A DNA stretch of 64,000 nucleotides, taken from the NCBI RefSeq assembly GCF_000620305.1, contig NZ_KK211103.1, forward strand, positions 122,664-186,663. Direction: 5' to 3'. The position numbers and the translations under genes are program-made. Positions 1-8,831 of the stretch are shown piece after piece. How positions within the stretch are numbered: the first letter of the stretch is position 1; the number at the start of each line of letters is the position of its first letter. Source of the DNA: Desulfitibacter alkalitolerans DSM 16504. GTDB lineage: Bacteria > Bacillota > DSM-16504 > Desulfitibacterales > Desulfitibacteraceae. A model generated the notes under the pieces. That model saw nothing but the letters and a program-made list of their open reading frames with translations. It did not search any database and was not told the DNA's origin.

Positions 1-2
1 TT

Positions 3-338
3 TCCATGGCAGCAATAGCCTTTGTGGCAAATATCTATATTTTATTTATTGCCCTGGTAATAATGGGGATAGGTACAGGATCAGTTCTTCCAGCCATCAA
101 CACCCTGATAACCAGTGCTGCAGAAACCTCAGAAAGGGGAATAATTACCTGTATATATGGTTCTACTAGATTTTTTGGTGTAGCCATGGGACCTCCTGCC
201 TTTGGTCTTGTAACAGAGATAGGCAAGCTGCCCCTATTCCTGGGTGCAAGCGGTCTGGTGCTGATCTCCATTGTAATTGGATTTATTTTAATAAATTCAA
301 AAGCCTTGCTGCCTCCTGAACTCTTGCAGGGAAGTTAA
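3..338 (+). CDS. MFS transporter, C-terminal part (5' end outside window)
   Basis: This is the last ~112 residues of a major facilitator superfamily permease. The reading frame is already open at the window edge, so the ATG at position 6 is most likely internal. The visible part holds three hydrophobic helices, an intervening motif rich in small residues (GIGTGSVLPAIN) and an SERG-like loop (TSERGIITCIYGSTRF), which is typical of the C-terminal half of drug/H+ antiporter-type MFS proteins. The substrate cannot be judged. It converges on the livF gene on the other strand, with a shared hairpin between them. Confidence 0.75.
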   Translation, partial: SMAAIAFVANIYILFIALVIMGIGTGSVLPAINTLITSAAETSERGIITCIYGSTRFFGVAMGPPAFGLVTEIGKLPLFLGASGLVLISIVIGFILINSKALLPPELLQGS

Positions 339-426
339 TAATTGTCATAATATCTTTTAGGAAAAATAAAAATACTAATAATACCGGTAGATTGATAGTA
401 AGATTTTATCTTTCTACCGATAAATA

Positions 427-453
427 TAGAAGCCGCTTGTAAAGCGGCTTCTA
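427..453. terminator. Bidirectional hairpin between convergent genes
   Basis: A perfect 12-bp inverted repeat (arms 427-438 and 442-453, core AGCCGCTT/AAGCGGCT) with a 3-nt loop lies between the convergent MFS and livF stops. The flanks are A/T-rich but lack a long T run, so termination strength is uncertain. Confidence 0.65.
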
Positions 454-477
454 TTGCATATTAAATCAATTCCAGTC

Positions 478-1194
478 CTAATGCCCCAGGTAAGCCTTGA
501 CTATACTCTCGTCTTTGCTCAGCACAGAGGCGTCACCATCCATTACAATTTTTCCAGTTTCCAGGACATATCCCCTATGGGCCAGTTTCAACGCTACCTT
601 GGCATTTTGTTCTACAAGGAGTATGGTAGTTCCCTCTTCATTTATTGTCTTAATTATATTCATAATACCCTGAACTATAATTGGTGCAAGTCCCATTGAA
701 GGCTCATCAAGAAGCAATACCTTAGGATTGACCATAAGTGCCCTGCCTATGGCCAGCATTTGCTGCTCTCCTCCAGATAAAAGGCCTCCCATCTGCTTCT
801 GCCTATCTTTTAAAACTGGAAATAATTCAAAGGCATGCTCAATTCTCTTTTTTCTCTCTTTATCATCTCTCAGTGTAAAGGAGCCTAATTCTAAATTTTC
901 AAGAACAGTTAATTCTTTAAAAATTCTACGTCCCTCGGGAACATGAATTACACCCATTTCCACAATTTTATGGGGCTCCACCTTGGTTATGTCTAACCCC
1001 ATGAACTTAACTGCACCGGAACAAGCCGACACCAGACTAGATATGGTCTTGAGAGTAGTACTTTTCCCAGCACCATTTGCTCCGAGGAGGGTGACAATCT
1101 CACCTTTACGTACCTCCAGGTTTATTCCCTTAAGGGCATATATCTGCCCATATCTAGTTTCAAGGTTTTCTAGAGAAAGAATTACATCACTCAT
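478..1194 (-). CDS. livF: Branched-chain-type amino acid ABC transporter ATPase LivF
   Basis: One of two ATPases driving a HAAT-family amino acid importer. The 238-residue length is standard for LivF. Walker A is seen at about residue 37 (GANGAGKST), the ABC signature as LSGGEQQ and Walker B as VLLLDEPSMGL. It is the last gene of the run and overlaps livG by 4 bp (ATGA), implying translational coupling. Neighbours encode 3-hydroxyproline catabolic enzymes, so the likely cargo is hydroxyproline or proline rather than Leu/Ile/Val; that is inference. The gene ends in TAG, which matters because this genome reads UAG as pyrrolysine elsewhere; a TGA follows three codons later in frame. Confidence 0.93.
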   Translation of the reverse strand: MSDVILSLENLETRYGQIYALKGINLEVRKGEIVTLLGANGAGKSTTLKTISSLVSACSGAVKFMGLDITKVEPHKIVEMGVIHVPEGRRIFKELTVLENLELGSFTLRDDKERKKRIEHAFELFPVLKDRQKQMGGLLSGGEQQMLAIGRALMVNPKVLLLDEPSMGLAPIIVQGIMNIIKTINEEGTTILLVEQNAKVALKLAHRGYVLETGKIVMDGDASVLSKDESIVKAYLGH

Positions 1195-1967
1195 ACTGCG
1201 TCTTCCTCCTCTTTCCCCAGGTAGGCCTCAATTACCCTGGGATTATTTTGTACTTCCTCTGCTGTACCTTCTGCTATTTTTACTCCGTAGTCAAGAACAA
1301 ATATTTTCTCTGATATTTTCATTACAAGACCCATGTCATGCTCTATCAAAAATACCGTTATCTTTCTTTCATCCCGAATTCTTATAATTAACTCTATTAA
1401 CTGTTCCTTTTCATCATTGTTTAATCCTGCTGCAGGCTCATCAAGAAGTAAAAGCTTTGGTTGAGTAGCCAAGGCTCTAGCCCACTCAATTCTCCTCTGG
1501 TCACCATAAGGCAAATTTTTTGCGATCCTGTCCTTTTTGTTAATAATTCCAACAAAATCAAGGCACTCTTCTGCGACCTCCCTAATCTTCTTTTCCTCGT
1601 GTTTTTGCTGGGGTGTTCTAAAGATTGCTCCAAATGCCCCTGCACTTCCCCGGCAGTGCATTCCCGACATAACATTTTCCAAAACAGTTAAATTTTTAAA
1701 TAATCGTAAATTTTGGAAGGTTCGTGCCATACCCATGTGGGTGATTTTATGGGGTTTTTTGTACATGATACTTTGCCCTTCAAAAAGAATATCCCCAGAA
1801 TTAGGCTTATAAAAACCTGTTAAACAGTTAAACGCAGAGGTTTTTCCTGCTCCATTTGGACCTATCAAGCTCTTAATGGAGCCAGGTTCTATTACAAATG
1901 ATAACTTGTTTATTGCAGTTAAGCCACCGAAACTCAGCGTAATATCTTTTACTTCTAATAATGCCAT
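1191..1967 (-). CDS. livG: Branched-chain-type amino acid ABC transporter ATPase LivG
   Basis: Second ATPase of the importer, 258 residues. Walker A (GPNGAGKTS), a signature region read as LPYGDQRR and Walker B (LLLLDEPAAGL) are visible. It carries the LivG-type long insert between Walker A and the signature and the C-terminal extension ending in EEEDAV. The signature is PYGDQR rather than LSGGQ, which is the normal form in LivG. It lies 16 bp downstream of livM and overlaps livF by 4 bp. Confidence 0.93.
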   Translation of the reverse strand: MALLEVKDITLSFGGLTAINKLSFVIEPGSIKSLIGPNGAGKTSAFNCLTGFYKPNSGDILFEGQSIMYKKPHKITHMGMARTFQNLRLFKNLTVLENVMSGMHCRGSAGAFGAIFRTPQQKHEEKKIREVAEECLDFVGIINKKDRIAKNLPYGDQRRIEWARALATQPKLLLLDEPAAGLNNDEKEQLIELIIRIRDERKITVFLIEHDMGLVMKISEKIFVLDYGVKIAEGTAEEVQNNPRVIEAYLGKEEEDAV

Positions 1968-1983
1968 AGCTCATCACGCCCTT

Positions 1984-2997
1984 TCAAGTTCGTCGATCCG
2001 GCCAGATTCCCTGGGGACGGTATATCATAATCAACAGCAAGATAATAGCAAAAATCAGCATTCTGTATTGTCCAATTCCCCTGAACACCTCTGGGAAAAT
2101 GGTCACAATTAAGGCGCCAAGAACAACACCTGGGATTTTACCCATACCACCAAGGATTACTGCCAAAAGAATCATTACTGAATGAATAAACATAAAGGAT
2201 TCTGGTGAAATTGCAGTCATTTTCACGGCCATAAAGGAGCCTGCAATGGCACCAAAAACTGAGCCAATAATAAAGGCATAAAGTCTAGCTGCTACCACAT
2301 TTATACCCATGGCCTCAGCAGCATCCTCATCCTCCCGAATGTACTGCCATGCCCTTCCAAGACGTGAATAATATAATCTATATGAAACAATTATTGCTAT
2401 TACAGCTAATATAAAGAACATGTAATAAAAGTGACTAATCTGATTAAGGGTAATGCCGAATAAGACCGGTCTTTCTATACCAATTAGTCCACTAGCACCA
2501 CCTGTAATTTCAAGGTTCCTGGCAGCCAGCCTTGTTATTTCTCCAAAACCCAGGGTGACTATTGCCAAATAGTCACTTCTAAGTCTAAGTGTTGGACCAC
2601 CAATCATCAATCCTGCGATTATGGCAGCCAGAGCACTAAAGGGCAGGGTCAACCAAAAGCTCATACCAAACTGGGCACTTAAGATGCCAGTTGTATAGGC
2701 GCCTACTGCAAAAAAAGCAGCATAGCCCAAGCTAAGAAGCCCTGCAAATCCAACAATGATATTTAGTCCCAAACAAACTACTATATAAAACCAGGCATTG
2801 GTCATTACCTCCTGGGTATATCTGCTGGTGGTTTGAGGCAGATATAGAGCCACTAAAACTACCAAAATTATGAAACCATAACGTACAACAGGTTTATCAA
2901 AAAGCCCATAGAGGTTGTCTATTAATTTATTAAAGGGATTATTATTCTTGAGGCCTTGTTGCTGTGCTTTTTGCAAAGCAGATTCTTTTCCCGCCAT
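1984..2997 (-). CDS. livM: Branched-chain-type amino acid ABC transporter permease LivM
   Basis: Inner-membrane permease of the importer, 337 residues. A hydrophilic N-terminal tail of ~38 residues precedes about ten hydrophobic segments. The LivM signature region is recognisable (PTLRLRSDYLAIVTLGFGE), as is the EAMGINV loop that contacts the ATPase. It follows livH after 5 bp. Confidence 0.93.
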   Translation of the reverse strand: MAGKESALQKAQQQGLKNNNPFNKLIDNLYGLFDKPVVRYGFIILVVLVALYLPQTTSRYTQEVMTNAWFYIVVCLGLNIIVGFAGLLSLGYAAFFAVGAYTTGILSAQFGMSFWLTLPFSALAAIIAGLMIGGPTLRLRSDYLAIVTLGFGEITRLAARNLEITGGASGLIGIERPVLFGITLNQISHFYYMFFILAVIAIIVSYRLYYSRLGRAWQYIREDEDAAEAMGINVVAARLYAFIIGSVFGAIAGSFMAVKMTAISPESFMFIHSVMILLAVILGGMGKIPGVVLGALIVTIFPEVFRGIGQYRMLIFAIILLLIMIYRPQGIWPDRRT

Positions 2998-3002
2998 TGT
3001 AT

Positions 3003-3920
3003 CTACATCCTTTCACTTTCTTTTTTGCCTAATAAACCTGTAGGCTTGAATATGAGAATCAAGATGAGGATGCCGAAGGAGAATACATCCTTCCATTCAG
3101 AACCAATAAAAGGAATCTGAGTTCCAAAGGCCTCTAATAATCCTAATAGTATTCCGCCAAGCATTGCACCTGGAATAATACCAATACCACCAATAACTGC
3201 CGCGGTAAAAGCTTTAATGCCTATAATAAAACCCATAAAAAAATGAATGCTTCCATAATATACCCCCGCCATTATTCCCGCCGCTGCTGCCAGGGACGAA
3301 CCTACAAAAAATGTAAGGGCAATCATTTTATGAACATTTATACCCATGAGGCGACAGCAGTCATGATCAAGGGCAATGGCCCTCATTGCTTTTCCGTACA
3401 TTGTCCTTGTAATGAACATATGAAGTATAAACATAAGGACAAAAGCCGAAATTATTAAAATCAGCTGGGTCTGAGTAATATAAACACTACCTAGAGAAAA
3501 GCCTTCATATCCAAGACCAGTTCTAAATGGTCTATATTGACCCCCTGTAATAATCATGGTTGAGTTGTATAAAATCATAGATACAGCCAAGGCAGTAATC
3601 AAAATTGAAAGCCTTGGTGCAGCAAGCATGGGTCTATAAGCAACCCTTTGTATTAAAACACCTAATAATCCCACAATTATCATGGTAATAATCATTGCAA
3701 TCATAATACCGAGCCACTGATTTCCTATTACAGTAGCTCCTAAAACACCTAAAATGGATAAGCCAACAAACGCACCAACCATATAGATGTCTGCATGGGC
3801 GAAGTTTAGTAGTTTTATAATTCCATAAACCATTGAATATCCAAGGGCTACAAGTCCATAAAAGGAACCCAAAAGTAGTCCATTAAAAAGCTGTTGAAGA
3901 AATATTTCCTGAAAAGACAT
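3003..3920 (-). CDS. livH: Branched-chain-type amino acid ABC transporter permease LivH
   Basis: Partner permease of LivM. I chose the ATG at 3920 (MSFQEIF) over an upstream in-frame ATG at 3962 because a GGGTGAGGGT ribosome binding site sits just before it and the extra 14 residues do not resemble a LivH N-terminus. Family hallmarks are GLVALGYSMVYGI near the N-terminus, NFAHADIYM, and the DHDCCRLMGINV cytoplasmic loop that docks on the ATPase. About 305 residues, eight or more membrane helices. It sits 79 bp downstream of livK. Confidence 0.93.
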   Translation of the reverse strand: MSFQEIFLQQLFNGLLLGSFYGLVALGYSMVYGIIKLLNFAHADIYMVGAFVGLSILGVLGATVIGNQWLGIMIAMIITMIIVGLLGVLIQRVAYRPMLAAPRLSILITALAVSMILYNSTMIITGGQYRPFRTGLGYEGFSLGSVYITQTQLILIISAFVLMFILHMFITRTMYGKAMRAIALDHDCCRLMGINVHKMIALTFFVGSSLAAAAGIMAGVYYGSIHFFMGFIIGIKAFTAAVIGGIGIIPGAMLGGILLGLLEAFGTQIPFIGSEWKDVFSFGILILILIFKPTGLLGKKESERM

Positions 3921-3999
3921 ACCCTCACCCTTTCTCATATTAAAGTAGAAGGTGCAGGTCAAGTATTGATTACTTGACCTGCACTAAGCCATATATTTA

Positions 4000-5169
4000 T
4001 TATTCTGCTAGAACCCACTTGCCACCTTCAGCTTTTAAGATAACAAAGTTACTTTCAACCAATGTCTTTTCAGGTGTAAAGCTAACTGGACCTGCTAAAG
4101 TTGGGAAATTGTCAGTAGCATCAAGTGCTTGACGAATTGCATCTGTATCAAAGCTTCCAGCCTGCTCAATGGCATGAGCCAGTAAACGCATTCCATCATA
4201 GGATAATCCAGCATAGGGACCAGGCTGTTGATTAAACCTGCTTACATAGGTATTAATAAACTCTTGTGCCTGGGGCAAAAAGTCAACTACTGGAGGTGCA
4301 GTGCAATATACACCTTCTGATGCTGACCCTGCAAGCTCTAAAAGCTGTACTGAACTGGAGCCGTCACTAACAATAATTTCACCCTGATATCCACCCTGAC
4401 GCAGCTGTCTAATTAGTGGAGCACCTTCAGCATGATATGCAGTCCAATAAACACCATCTGGATTTGCAGATCTGATTTTTGTTACAAGGGCTGAGAAATC
4501 CTGCTCTCCCCTATTGACAACATCATAAGTAACAACTTGCTTGCCCTTTGCTTCCCATGCTTTTTTGGTCAAGTCTGCTAGATCAGCTGAGAAACCATCT
4601 CCCATATGAATTAATGAGATTGTTTCTACTCCCAGGTGCTCAAACCACTCTACCGCCTTGGCAGCCTGGTGGAAACCAGTGCCGTTGATCTGGAAGGACC
4701 AGCCTGGATTTTCCTCAGCAATTCTAGTTGAGTTAGCTGCAGGGATAACCATTGGTATTTTAGCATCCCCATAAATCTTTAGTGTAGGAAGGGTTGCCCC
4801 TGAGCAATATCCACCTACTACAGCCACAACCTCTTCAGAAACAAGCTTACTTGCCGCTGCAGCAGCCATCTGTGGATCACAACCGTCATCGCCTACTGTC
4901 AGCTTAATCTCTTTACCGAGAATTCCCCCTGCTGCATTAATTTCATCTGCAGCAATTTGAATAGCATTTACCATGTCCTGTCCATAAGTAGCCTCACCGC
5001 CTGTTGTTGGCACCATAATGCCTATCAGAACCTCTCCATCAAATTTCACTTCTTCACCTGGAGCTGGATCAGCAGGCTTTGGCTGCTCAGCCTTCTGTCC
5101 ACATCCTACAATGGCTAAAGCTAATACTGCAACAACTAGTAATAAAACCCATTGTTTTTTAATCTTCAC
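4000..5169 (-). CDS. livK: Periplasmic-binding-type lipoprotein LivK of the ABC importer
   Basis: Extracellular substrate-binding lipoprotein, 389 residues. The GTG at 5169 is preferred: GGAGG lies about 8 nt upstream and translation begins directly with a lysine-rich signal peptide (KIKKQW) and a lipobox LAIVGC. The open frame extends further upstream, but that would overlap the preceding enzyme gene. The mature part follows a spacer rich in Pro/Glu and reads as a Peripla_BP_6 fold (MVPTTGGEATYGQDMVNAI, GGYCSGATLP). Being next to two 3-hydroxyproline enzymes, it probably binds an imino acid; affinity cannot be told from sequence. Confidence 0.92.
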   Translation of the reverse strand: MKIKKQWVLLLVVAVLALAIVGCGQKAEQPKPADPAPGEEVKFDGEVLIGIMVPTTGGEATYGQDMVNAIQIAADEINAAGGILGKEIKLTVGDDGCDPQMAAAAASKLVSEEVVAVVGGYCSGATLPTLKIYGDAKIPMVIPAANSTRIAEENPGWSFQINGTGFHQAAKAVEWFEHLGVETISLIHMGDGFSADLADLTKKAWEAKGKQVVTYDVVNRGEQDFSALVTKIRSANPDGVYWTAYHAEGAPLIRQLRQGGYQGEIIVSDGSSSVQLLELAGSASEGVYCTAPPVVDFLPQAQEFINTYVSRFNQQPGPYAGLSYDGMRLLAHAIEQAGSFDTDAIRQALDATDNFPTLAGPVSFTPEKTLVESNFVILKAEGGKWVLAE

Positions 5170-5203
5170 AAACACAACCTCCTCTTTAGTGTTTTTTCTA
5201 TCC

Positions 5204-6229
5204 TCAACTCCCTGTAATCCTAAACCCTTCAGGCAAAGGATCCTGGGGGTCAAGCACCAACTGGTTAAACCCCATAATTTGGGCTGTCCCACATACTTCA
5301 GGTATTACTGCATCTAGACCTGCTACCGCTGTAAAATCTACTATAAGCCCTTCAAATTCAGTATCAATTATGCTCTTATTTTTTAAAGTAAATCCCTTCT
5401 GCAGCAAACCCTTTTTATGTAAAAGAGCTACCCTTGCAGATGTACCTGTACCTGTGGGTGACCTGTCAATCTGTGCATCAGCAAAAATTGTTACATTTTT
5501 GGATACAAGATTACCTGAAGTGTCACTGGCAACTTCCTCAGTAATAATAGTACCATATATGCCATGGAGCTCGGGCTCTAAAGGATGAACAATTTCCATC
5601 TGCTCCATTATCTTATATTTAATTTCCATGCCCAACTTAACAAGTATATCGGACTGCTGGGGTATTACTTTAACCCCGAGCTGGCCAGCATCAACAAAAA
5701 CATAGAAAGCTCCACCAAAGACTATATCTACAATTACCTCTCCTATACCTTCCACCGGCACTCTAATATTCTCTGCATATACAAAGGAAGGGACATTATG
5801 AAAACTAACCTTTTCAACCTTTTTGGCTTTTAGATGGGCAAAAGAAGTAATCCTTCCTGCGGGAGCATCAATTTTTATTGTCAGCTTTTCTTCATCTCCT
5901 GCTTCTACCATTCCCGTTTCCACAGCAACCTTGGTTACCGCAATAATTCCATGGCCGCACATGGTGCTATAGCCTTCATTATGCATGAACAAAACGCCAA
6001 AATCTCCATCCTCTGTTGTGGGCGGCGTGATTAAACAGCCGTACATACCACTATGACCCCTGGGTTCAAGCATAATAAGTTTACGCAGGTGATCATAGCG
6101 TTCACTTATAAAGCGCCTTTTTTCTAAAATGGTTTTGCCCTGTATTGGCGGATAACCTGAAGTAATTATTCTTAATGGTTCACCCGCGGTATGAGCATCA
6201 ATTGTGCTGATAATCCGGGAAAACTCCAT
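5204..6229 (-). CDS. Trans-3-hydroxy-L-proline dehydratase (proline racemase family)
   Basis: Proline-racemase-fold enzyme, 341 residues. The first catalytic position is Cys91 in MCGHG, as in all members. The second, Cys in true proline racemases and hydroxyproline epimerases, is Thr259 here (DRSPTGTGT). The Cys/Thr pair is the known signature of trans-3-hydroxy-L-proline dehydratase (as in human L3HYPDH), which yields Delta1-pyrroline-2-carboxylate. The next gene upstream encodes a reductase for exactly that product and aconitase X lies further upstream, which supports the assignment. It lies 72 bp downstream of the reductase gene and 34 bp upstream of the livK GTG. The remaining alternative is an uncharacterised dehydratase or epimerase of the same family. 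Confidence 0.85.
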   Translation of the reverse strand: MEFSRIISTIDAHTAGEPLRIITSGYPPIQGKTILEKRRFISERYDHLRKLIMLEPRGHSGMYGCLITPPTTEDGDFGVLFMHNEGYSTMCGHGIIAVTKVAVETGMVEAGDEEKLTIKIDAPAGRITSFAHLKAKKVEKVSFHNVPSFVYAENIRVPVEGIGEVIVDIVFGGAFYVFVDAGQLGVKVIPQQSDILVKLGMEIKYKIMEQMEIVHPLEPELHGIYGTIITEEVASDTSGNLVSKNVTIFADAQIDRSPTGTGTSARVALLHKKGLLQKGFTLKNKSIIDTEFEGLIVDFTAVAGLDAVIPEVCGTAQIMGFNQLVLDPQDPLPEGFRITGS

Positions 6230-6301
6230 TATGTCTATCCCCCTCGTTACTGTCAGTTATTTGTACAGCCACATTCCATTATACAACTTATCAATACTAT
6301 T

Positions 6302-7270
6302 TCAAAGAACCAATTCTTGTCCTATTCCCTTCTCTAAAGCCTTTGCATATATTACTCCGGCAGCGGCCAGGTCAAAAAGTGCCATACCCACAGATTTAAA
6401 AAAGGTGGTTTTGTTTTTCACAGCATCCCCTGCTCCACCAGCCTTTATTAAACTTCCCAGGGTATGCACCTGATTCGGGGCTACCCATTTCTGTACCAGA
6501 GGATACAGGACATCCCCCGATTCTTTTGCGGCATGCTCAGTATCTACATACACACTATCAATCAACTCATACAAGGCTTTAGGAAACTCTCTATTCTCTG
6601 GCTTAAATGAACCAATCCCAACAAAATGCCTGCCCTCTAGAAGTGTCTTGTCATCAGGCAATACTGGATTTGCAGCAGTTGTAGAAGTAACTACCACCTG
6701 GGACTGTGCCAGCAATTCTTCCACGTTGTTTGCAATACTGACCATAACATCAGGAAGTTTTTCCCTGATTTTCCGGGCCAGAACTTGACTGGCTTCCTGA
6801 TAAATATCGTAAATAGCAATAGATTGTAATTTCCTAATAACTGCTGTTGACATCACCTGATAAAATGCCTGCACCCCGGCACCAATAATACCTAACTGGG
6901 AGACATTTTCTGGGGCTAAATGCTTGACGCTAACTGCTCCTACAGCCCCTGTTCTTAGTGCAGTCAAAACCTGACCATTTATCAAGGCCAATGGGCTGCC
7001 AGTATCTAAATCATTTAGTATGACAACCCCATTAATAACTGGAAACCCTGTACCCCTGTTGCCGGGATATACTGTAACAAGTTTTGTCCCAAAATATTCC
7101 CTGCCAAAGCAGGGCATTAGCAAAAGGGTATTTGGGCCATGGTCAATATGCATCCTGTTTGGCATATGGAAATCCTTCTGCTCATAAACTATAAAACTCT
7201 CCTCAATTGCATTTACAATATCAGAGTATGATACACACTTGAGAATGTCCCTTTCAGATAATACAAGCAT
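6302..7270 (-). CDS. Ornithine cyclodeaminase/mu-crystallin family, probable Delta1-pyrroline-2-carboxylate reductase
   Basis: NAD(P)H-dependent imine reductase family, 322 residues. The Rossmann motif GIIGAGVQ is at residues 127-134, preceded by the family motif LTALRTGAVGAVSVKHLAP. Members next to 3-hydroxyproline dehydratases reduce Delta1-pyrroline-2-carboxylate to L-proline, which I infer here. True ornithine cyclodeaminase or alanine dehydrogenase activity cannot be excluded from sequence alone. A 129-bp AT-rich gap separates it from the mauE-like gene, so an internal promoter is possible. Confidence 0.85.
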   Translation of the reverse strand: MLVLSERDILKCVSYSDIVNAIEESFIVYEQKDFHMPNRMHIDHGPNTLLLMPCFGREYFGTKLVTVYPGNRGTGFPVINGVVILNDLDTGSPLALINGQVLTALRTGAVGAVSVKHLAPENVSQLGIIGAGVQAFYQVMSTAVIRKLQSIAIYDIYQEASQVLARKIREKLPDVMVSIANNVEELLAQSQVVVTSTTAANPVLPDDKTLLEGRHFVGIGSFKPENREFPKALYELIDSVYVDTEHAAKESGDVLYPLVQKWVAPNQVHTLGSLIKAGGAGDAVKNKTTFFKSVGMALFDLAAAGVIYAKALEKGIGQELVL

Positions 7271-7399
7271 TTTTAGTACCCCTCTTAAAAGATATTAAGA
7301 ATATTCACATTATATGAATTTCTGTTCTAGCTTTAATACTGCTGTAGACAGTTCTAGACATTTATCCATTTAAATCTGTAAATACTGCATACTGTGATA

Positions 7400-7876
7400 C
7401 TAATATTCTATGGAAAAAGATTTTTTCCTCTTTTGTCCCTGAATTTTTATATAACTATCATAAAAAATTATACCAGCTAGTACAGCTATAGAAAAGTCCC
7501 TGGCAACATGGTAGATGCCAACCACTTCTTCACCTCTGAAACCAAAGCATCCACATCCAAACGGCAGAAACTGGCCATAATTTATTACCATTAACACAAA
7601 AAAGAAAATTGACATTGCAAAAAGCAAGCCGCTGCTGTACAAAACATTCCAGTTAAAGAACAAAGAAAGTGCTGCAAGTATCTGGACCCATGGAACTACA
7701 ATGGCTATTATCAAGGCTAAAAGGTCAGGCATGGAAAAGTAGTTTTGAATAACTGCTTTAAAAAGCATGGGTTCAAATATTTTACTGGCCCCAGCATATA
7801 GAAAAATAAATCCTAAAATATACTTCAAAATTTTAACAATTAAATTAAAATCACCTAACCTTGAAAAACTCAGCAT
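7400..7876 (-). CDS. MauE/DoxX-type membrane protein
   Basis: About 158 residues with four predicted membrane helices. The MauE signature is present: YAGASKIFEP near the N-terminus, a VPWVQ motif in helix 3 and a double-cysteine motif CGCFG before the last helix. MauE-like proteins pair with thioredoxin-like proteins in disulfide handling outside the cytoplasm. I chose the ATG at 7876 (AAAGGA about 9 nt upstream), which overlaps the thioredoxin gene by 26 bp; a longer start at 7906 is possible. The tight coupling to the thioredoxin gene argues for a functional redox pair. Why it sits inside a hydroxyproline operon is not known. Confidence 0.75.
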   Translation of the reverse strand: MLSFSRLGDFNLIVKILKYILGFIFLYAGASKIFEPMLFKAVIQNYFSMPDLLALIIAIVVPWVQILAALSLFFNWNVLYSSGLLFAMSIFFFVLMVINYGQFLPFGCGCFGFRGEEVVGIYHVARDFSIAVLAGIIFYDSYIKIQGQKRKKSFSIEY

Positions 7877-8261
7877 ATGTTTCAGTCCTTTCAGGTGAGC
7901 CGGCAATTCCCCCGGTCATTATCCCATTTTCAAAACGCAGTATGACAGGCACACCTGGGAGATTATACTGCTGCTTATAACCGCTGAACAATTCTGGATA
8001 CTCCGTAATATTAATCTTTACAAGTTTAATCTGTTTTCCTTGTATTGCCTGGATAATTTTAGGCTCGGCAGATTTACACTCTGTACAGGCAGGTGAAAAA
8101 AAATATACATAAAAAGCCTTCTCCTGCACAAGCATCTGCTCAAACTCCACATCAGTAATTTCACTATCCTTAAGATCCCTTACCTGCTGGACCTGCATGT
8201 AATATATAGTTGAAGACATGATAATTCCAATCACAAAGATACCTATAAGTATTTTTTTCAC
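7851..8261 (-). CDS. Membrane-anchored thioredoxin-like protein
   Basis: 136 residues: an N-terminal membrane anchor (about residues 4-22, IGIFVIGIIMSS) and a thioredoxin fold with a CTEC active site (SPACTECKS) and the cis-proline loop (GVPVILRF). It is probably exported and anchored on the outer face of the membrane, acting as a thiol-disulfide oxidoreductase with the overlapping MauE-like partner. It lies 23 bp after the AcnX small-subunit gene, in the same operon. Confidence 0.8.
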   Translation of the reverse strand: MKKILIGIFVIGIIMSSTIYYMQVQQVRDLKDSEITDVEFEQMLVQEKAFYVYFFSPACTECKSAEPKIIQAIQGKQIKLVKINITEYPELFSGYKQQYNLPGVPVILRFENGIMTGGIAGSPERTETYAEFFKVR

Positions 8262-8284
8262 ATTATCATCTCCATTTATATGTT

Positions 8285-8698
8285 CTAGGATAATTCAAGA
8301 TGCCCCTGACTGATTTTCACATATTTAGCCTGGGATAGCAATTGAAAATCCTCTTCAGATATACTTAATAAGGGCAGCTTCCATTCAAAGACTACCTGGG
8401 CTACTATAGAACCTACAGCTAATATTTTCTCACTGTCAATATTAATAATAGCCTTTGGAGCCAATCCCCGTCTAAGTGCCTCCAGAATAACTCCTGCCGT
8501 GCTGCTGGATCCCTTACCCCTTGGATATGCAAAGATCTTGTCCTTTAAGCATTGACCAAAGACATCACTTTTAGGATCTACAACAGTGCCTGTCTTAAAA
8601 TCAAATCCACCAAAAAAGCTAAAACTCTGCTTTGAATAGATTAATTCTCCCTGGCATTGGCCGTCTACTATGGTAGTTGCGGCTATTATTTTTACCAT
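8285..8698 (-). CDS. Aconitase X small (swivel-domain) subunit
   Basis: 137 residues, DUF126 family, the separate swiveling domain of split-type aconitase X. Visible marks are GFDFKTGTVVDPKSDVFGQ, the glycine/serine loop RGKGSSSTAG and LEALRRGLAPKAIIN. With the large subunit upstream it should form cis-3-hydroxy-L-proline dehydratase. Archaeal split AcnX acts instead on mevalonate 5-phosphate, but the neighbourhood here is imino acid metabolism. The gene ends in TAG. Confidence 0.88.
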   Translation of the reverse strand: MVKIIAATTIVDGQCQGELIYSKQSFSFFGGFDFKTGTVVDPKSDVFGQCLKDKIFAYPRGKGSSSTAGVILEALRRGLAPKAIINIDSEKILAVGSIVAQVVFEWKLPLLSISEEDFQLLSQAKYVKISQGHLELS

Positions 8699-8732
8699 TG
8701 TTAACCACCACCAGTACTATTTAACAAGTAAA

Positions 8733-8777
8733 GCGCCCTAAATTACATGCCTGTCTTAACATGTTAATCTAGAGCGC
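8733..8777 (-). other. Intercistronic RNA hairpin between the two AcnX subunit genes
   Basis: The arms 8733-8749 and 8760-8777 form a ~17-bp stem with a 10-nt loop and one bulge. The two mismatches are C-A in + strand orientation but become U-G and G-U wobble pairs in the minus-strand transcript. The structure therefore fits the transcribed strand of this operon. No strong U run follows, so an mRNA processing or stability element is more likely than a terminator. Confidence 0.5.
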
Positions 8778-8831
8778 CATTGCTCATTGTTGTTTTTATA
8801 TTATCACTAAAACACGCTTTTGAAAAGATTT

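Noticed and set aside
5204..6229. Proline racemase or 4-hydroxyproline epimerase
   Set aside because: The second catalytic Cys is Thr259, the dehydratase signature.
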